From Streptomyces violaceoruber (GTDB lineage: Bacteria > Actinomycetota > Actinomycetes > Streptomycetales > Streptomycetaceae), in NCBI GenBank assembly GCA_000720805.1, contig JODI01000045.1, positions 1 through 64,000 on the forward strand: 64,000 nucleotides of DNA, given 5' to 3'. How positions within the stretch are numbered: the first letter of the stretch is position 1; each line of letters opens with the position of its first letter. This document shows, one piece after another, positions 63,885-64,000 of the stretch. Made by a program: the position numbers and the translations under genes. A model generated the notes under the pieces. It made no database searches. It was given only the letters and a program-made list of their open reading frames with translations, and was not told where the DNA came from.

Positions 63885-64000
63885 CGTGAGCTCCTGAGTG
63901 AGGTTCGGAAGGAACGGACGCTTCGAGGAAACTCCGCGAAAGCCCTGCTGGGGCTGGCATTGACGGGTCCCATACGGCAGCACGTGCGGCCTTGACGGGA
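63885..64000. promoter_or_regulatory. kdp upstream region (incomplete in the window)
   Basis: 116 bp leading to the window edge. It should contain at least part of the kdp promoter; no convincing -10/-35 pair or KdpE site was identified. Confidence 0.4.

Overview
The window is high-GC, densely packed DNA typical of a Streptomyces chromosome. Codon positions are GC-rich, GTG starts and GTGA/ATGA overlaps are frequent, and the gene families are actinobacterial. The gene order around the divergent EF-Tu (tuf3), thiolase, uppP, lnt, ung and the fabG pair resembles, from memory, the SCO1320-SCO1346 part of Streptomyces coelicolor. No rRNA, tRNA, CRISPR array or biosynthetic gene cluster was recognised.

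Layout. 0.1-9.4 kb: small housekeeping and envelope genes. These are a YbaK-like deacylase, a cupin regulator with a divergent DMT exporter, two left-handed-beta-helix proteins, DedA, a large sigma-like/zinc-finger/ricin membrane protein, a thioesterase, and a tandem pair of membrane-anchored paralogues of which the first is frameshifted. 9.7-28.8 kb: conserved backbone with a spermidine-synthase-like protein, a cysteine-free EF-Tu3, a TVP38 protein, thiolase with a divergent HxlR regulator, uppP, short-chain dehydrogenases, lnt, ung, an orphan peptide-binding lipoprotein and a fabG/SDR operon. It ends with a DUF3037/HipA-like kinase pair. 28.8-32.3 kb: an accessory insert. A decayed tyrosine-recombinase fragment lies on the left and an IS481-type fragment on the right of one 878-residue gene, whose product joins a cytoplasmic (possibly degenerate NTPase) half to an extracytoplasmic type-I periplasmic-binding domain. 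32.4-42.7 kb: a Rieske lipoprotein, an isochorismatase-fold protein without catalytic residues, two flavin-fold proteins, a run of DMT exporters with LysR and MocR regulators, a ClpN-like protein, an SRPBCC protein and a PadR repressor. 42.7-44.2 kb: a scar where two truncated genes (flavin reductase and MmyB-type regulator) are joined. 44.2-52.6 kb: PhzF, a CPBP protease, a VWA/substrate-binding fusion, a glutamate-cysteine-ligase-family enzyme, two Streptomyces hypothetical proteins and a LacI regulator. 53.0-59.1 kb: a xylan-utilisation locus on the minus strand (GH43, sugar-binding lipoprotein, two permeases, secreted GH10 xylanase) with CGAAA-N-type operators probably read by the LacI protein. 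59.3-63.9 kb: the kdp potassium-uptake operon, with an extra 27-residue membrane peptide overlapping kdpF.

How genes work together. The clearest functional units are three. The xylan locus pairs an extracellular xylanase with xylo-oligosaccharide import and intracellular GH43 trimming. Kdp transcription and translation are coupled through overlapping starts and stops. Several regulator-plus-transporter divergons (1.3, 14.2, 33.6, 35.1 and 37.6 kb) have visible palindromes between the divergent genes. The least understood items are the 878-residue sensor-like protein and the HipA-like/DUF3037 pair beside it.
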